DNA from: an uncultured bacterium
GTDB lineage: Bacteria > Planctomycetota > Planctomycetia > Pirellulales > UBA1268
Length of the DNA stretch: 6,401 nucleotides
Assembly: GCA_937959175.1 (NCBI GenBank)
Contig: CALGAS010000059.1
Location: forward strand, 1 to 6,401
Direction of reading: 5' to 3'
Within the stretch, counting starts at the first letter, position 1; the number at the start of each line of letters is the position of its first letter. Position numbers and translations under genes: made by a program. Below, one piece after another: positions 5,589 through 6,401 of this stretch. Under the pieces are notes generated by a model, which did no database searches, had not been told where the DNA came from, and saw nothing but the letters and a program-made list of their open reading frames with translations.

Positions 5589-6401
5589 AGATCGTGATCC
5601 TCGGGGCCGGCGGGCAGGTCGGCCGGGAACTGGCCCGGGTCCTGCCAGCGCTCGGCGAGGTGCTCGCCTGGGACCGCTCCCAGGCCGACCTTGAGCGGCC
5701 CGACGATCTGGTCGCCCGTCTGGCGGCCGAGCGGCCGGCCGCGATCGTCAACGCCGCCGCGTACACAGCCGTCGACCGGGCCGAAAGCGAGCCGGAGCGG
5801 GCGGAGCTGATCAACGCCACAGCAGTCGGCCGGATCGCCGCCGAGGCCCGCCGGCTCGACGCGGTGCTCGTCCACTATTCGACCGACTACGTCTTCGACG
5901 GCTCGCAGCCCGACTGCCGCCGCGAGACCGACGAGCCCGGGCCGTTGTCGGTCTACGGGGCGACCAAGCTCGCCGGTGAGCGGGCCGTCGCGGCCGCGGG
6001 CGGCCGGGCCTACGTCTTTCGGACGAGCTGGGTCTACGCGGCCCACGGCAAAAACTTTCTGCGGACGATGCTGCGGCTGGCCGGCGAGCGGGAGGAGCTG
6101 GCGGTGGTCGCCGATCAGATCGGTGCCCCGACCGCCGCCGCCCTGATCGCCGAGGTGACCGCCGAGGTGCTCGCCCGGGCGAGCGACCCGGCCCGGGCGG
6201 TTCCTCCTGGCCTCTACCATCTCGTGCCGCGGGGCGAGGTGAGCTGGCAGGGCTATGCCCGGTATCTGCTCGAAGTGGCCGGCGAACTCGGCTGGCCGCT
6301 CAAGGCCGGGCCCGCGGCCGTCCGGCCGCTCACAACCGCTGAATATCCGACCCCTGCCCGCAGGCCTGCCAACTCCCTGCTCTGCGGGGAGAAGCTGGAA
6401 A
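5585..6401 (+). CDS. rmlD: dTDP-4-dehydrorhamnose reductase, 3' end cut off by window edge
   Basis: RmlD reduces dTDP-4-dehydro-L-rhamnose to dTDP-L-rhamnose, the last step of the pathway, using NAD(P)H. I translated plus-strand codons from the ATG at 5585 and found 272 residues with no stop before the window ends. Motifs in order: LGAGGQVGREL (6-16, Rossmann), IVNAAAYTAVDRAE (54-67), STDYVFDG (99-106), VYGATKLAGE (123-132, catalytic Tyr124/Lys128), FRTSWVYAAHGKNFLRTM (145-162), VVADQIGAPT (174-183) and TPARRPANS (256-264). This set is diagnostic for RmlD. Only the last twenty or so residues appear to be missing. The start overlaps the glycosyltransferase stop as ATGA, with GGAG (5573-5576) eight bases upstream. 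RmlC, which makes its substrate, is not in the window. Without RmlC a relative could reduce another 4-keto sugar, but the motifs favour rhamnose. Confidence 0.96.
   Translation, partial: MKIVILGAGGQVGRELARVLPALGEVLAWDRSQADLERPDDLVARLAAERPAAIVNAAAYTAVDRAESEPERAELINATAVGRIAAEARRLDAVLVHYSTDYVFDGSQPDCRRETDEPGPLSVYGATKLAGERAVAAAGGRAYVFRTSWVYAAHGKNFLRTMLRLAGEREELAVVADQIGAPTAAALIAEVTAEVLARASDPARAVPPGLYHLVPRGEVSWQGYARYLLEVAGELGWPLKAGPAAVRPLTTAEYPTPARRPANSLLCGEKLE
5952..5980 (+). repeat. 29-base perfect direct repeat, copy 2 (first copy at 4203-4231)
   Basis: Same 29 bases as 4203-4231, here encoding the YGATKLAGE active-site motif of RmlD. The two copies lie 1749 bases apart in the same orientation and the same codon phase, so they are a possible substrate for recombination or gene conversion. 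Confidence 0.8.

Overview
The window is very GC-rich, densely coded bacterial DNA holding two divergently oriented gene groups separated by one non-coding gap of about 200 bases. The strong G/C preference at third codon positions leaves long stop-free frames opposite the real genes. A high-GC planctomycete or similar environmental bacterium would fit the style of the proteins (HemB with an aspartate-type metal site, the form of QueD, and the paired tyvelose-epimerase-like SDRs). That is an impression from protein style; no rRNA or marker gene here proves it.

Left part, minus strand (1-1299): a 6-carboxytetrahydropterin synthase-like gene (queD) is followed by hemB, the porphobilinogen synthase of tetrapyrrole biosynthesis. 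They are joined by a 4-base ATGA stop/start overlap. hemB runs off the left edge just before its Schiff-base lysine. Middle (1300-1496): a divergent intergenic region with a locally AT-richer patch and weak promoter-like elements.

Right part, plus strand (1497-6401): a compact operon for nucleotide-sugar and glycan synthesis. In order it holds rmlB (dTDP-glucose 4,6-dehydratase), two adjacent extended-SDR proteins resembling CDP-paratose/tyvelose 2-epimerases, a family 2 glycosyltransferase of the dolichyl-phosphate-mannose-synthase type, and rmlD (dTDP-4-dehydrorhamnose reductase, cut by the right edge). Junctions are GTGA overlap, 9-base gap, 44-base overlap and ATGA overlap, which suggests one transcript with translational coupling.

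RmlB and RmlD are two of the four steps to dTDP-L-rhamnose. RmlA and RmlC are not in the window and may lie downstream or elsewhere. The two central SDRs and the glycosyltransferase probably make or transfer another deoxysugar, or a modified rhamnose, for a surface polysaccharide or glycolipid. The most notable point is the tandem SDR pair: the first copy has Phe in place of the catalytic Tyr of the YxxxK motif and the second keeps Tyr. I see no mobile element, CRISPR array, RNA gene or clear novel defence-type system.
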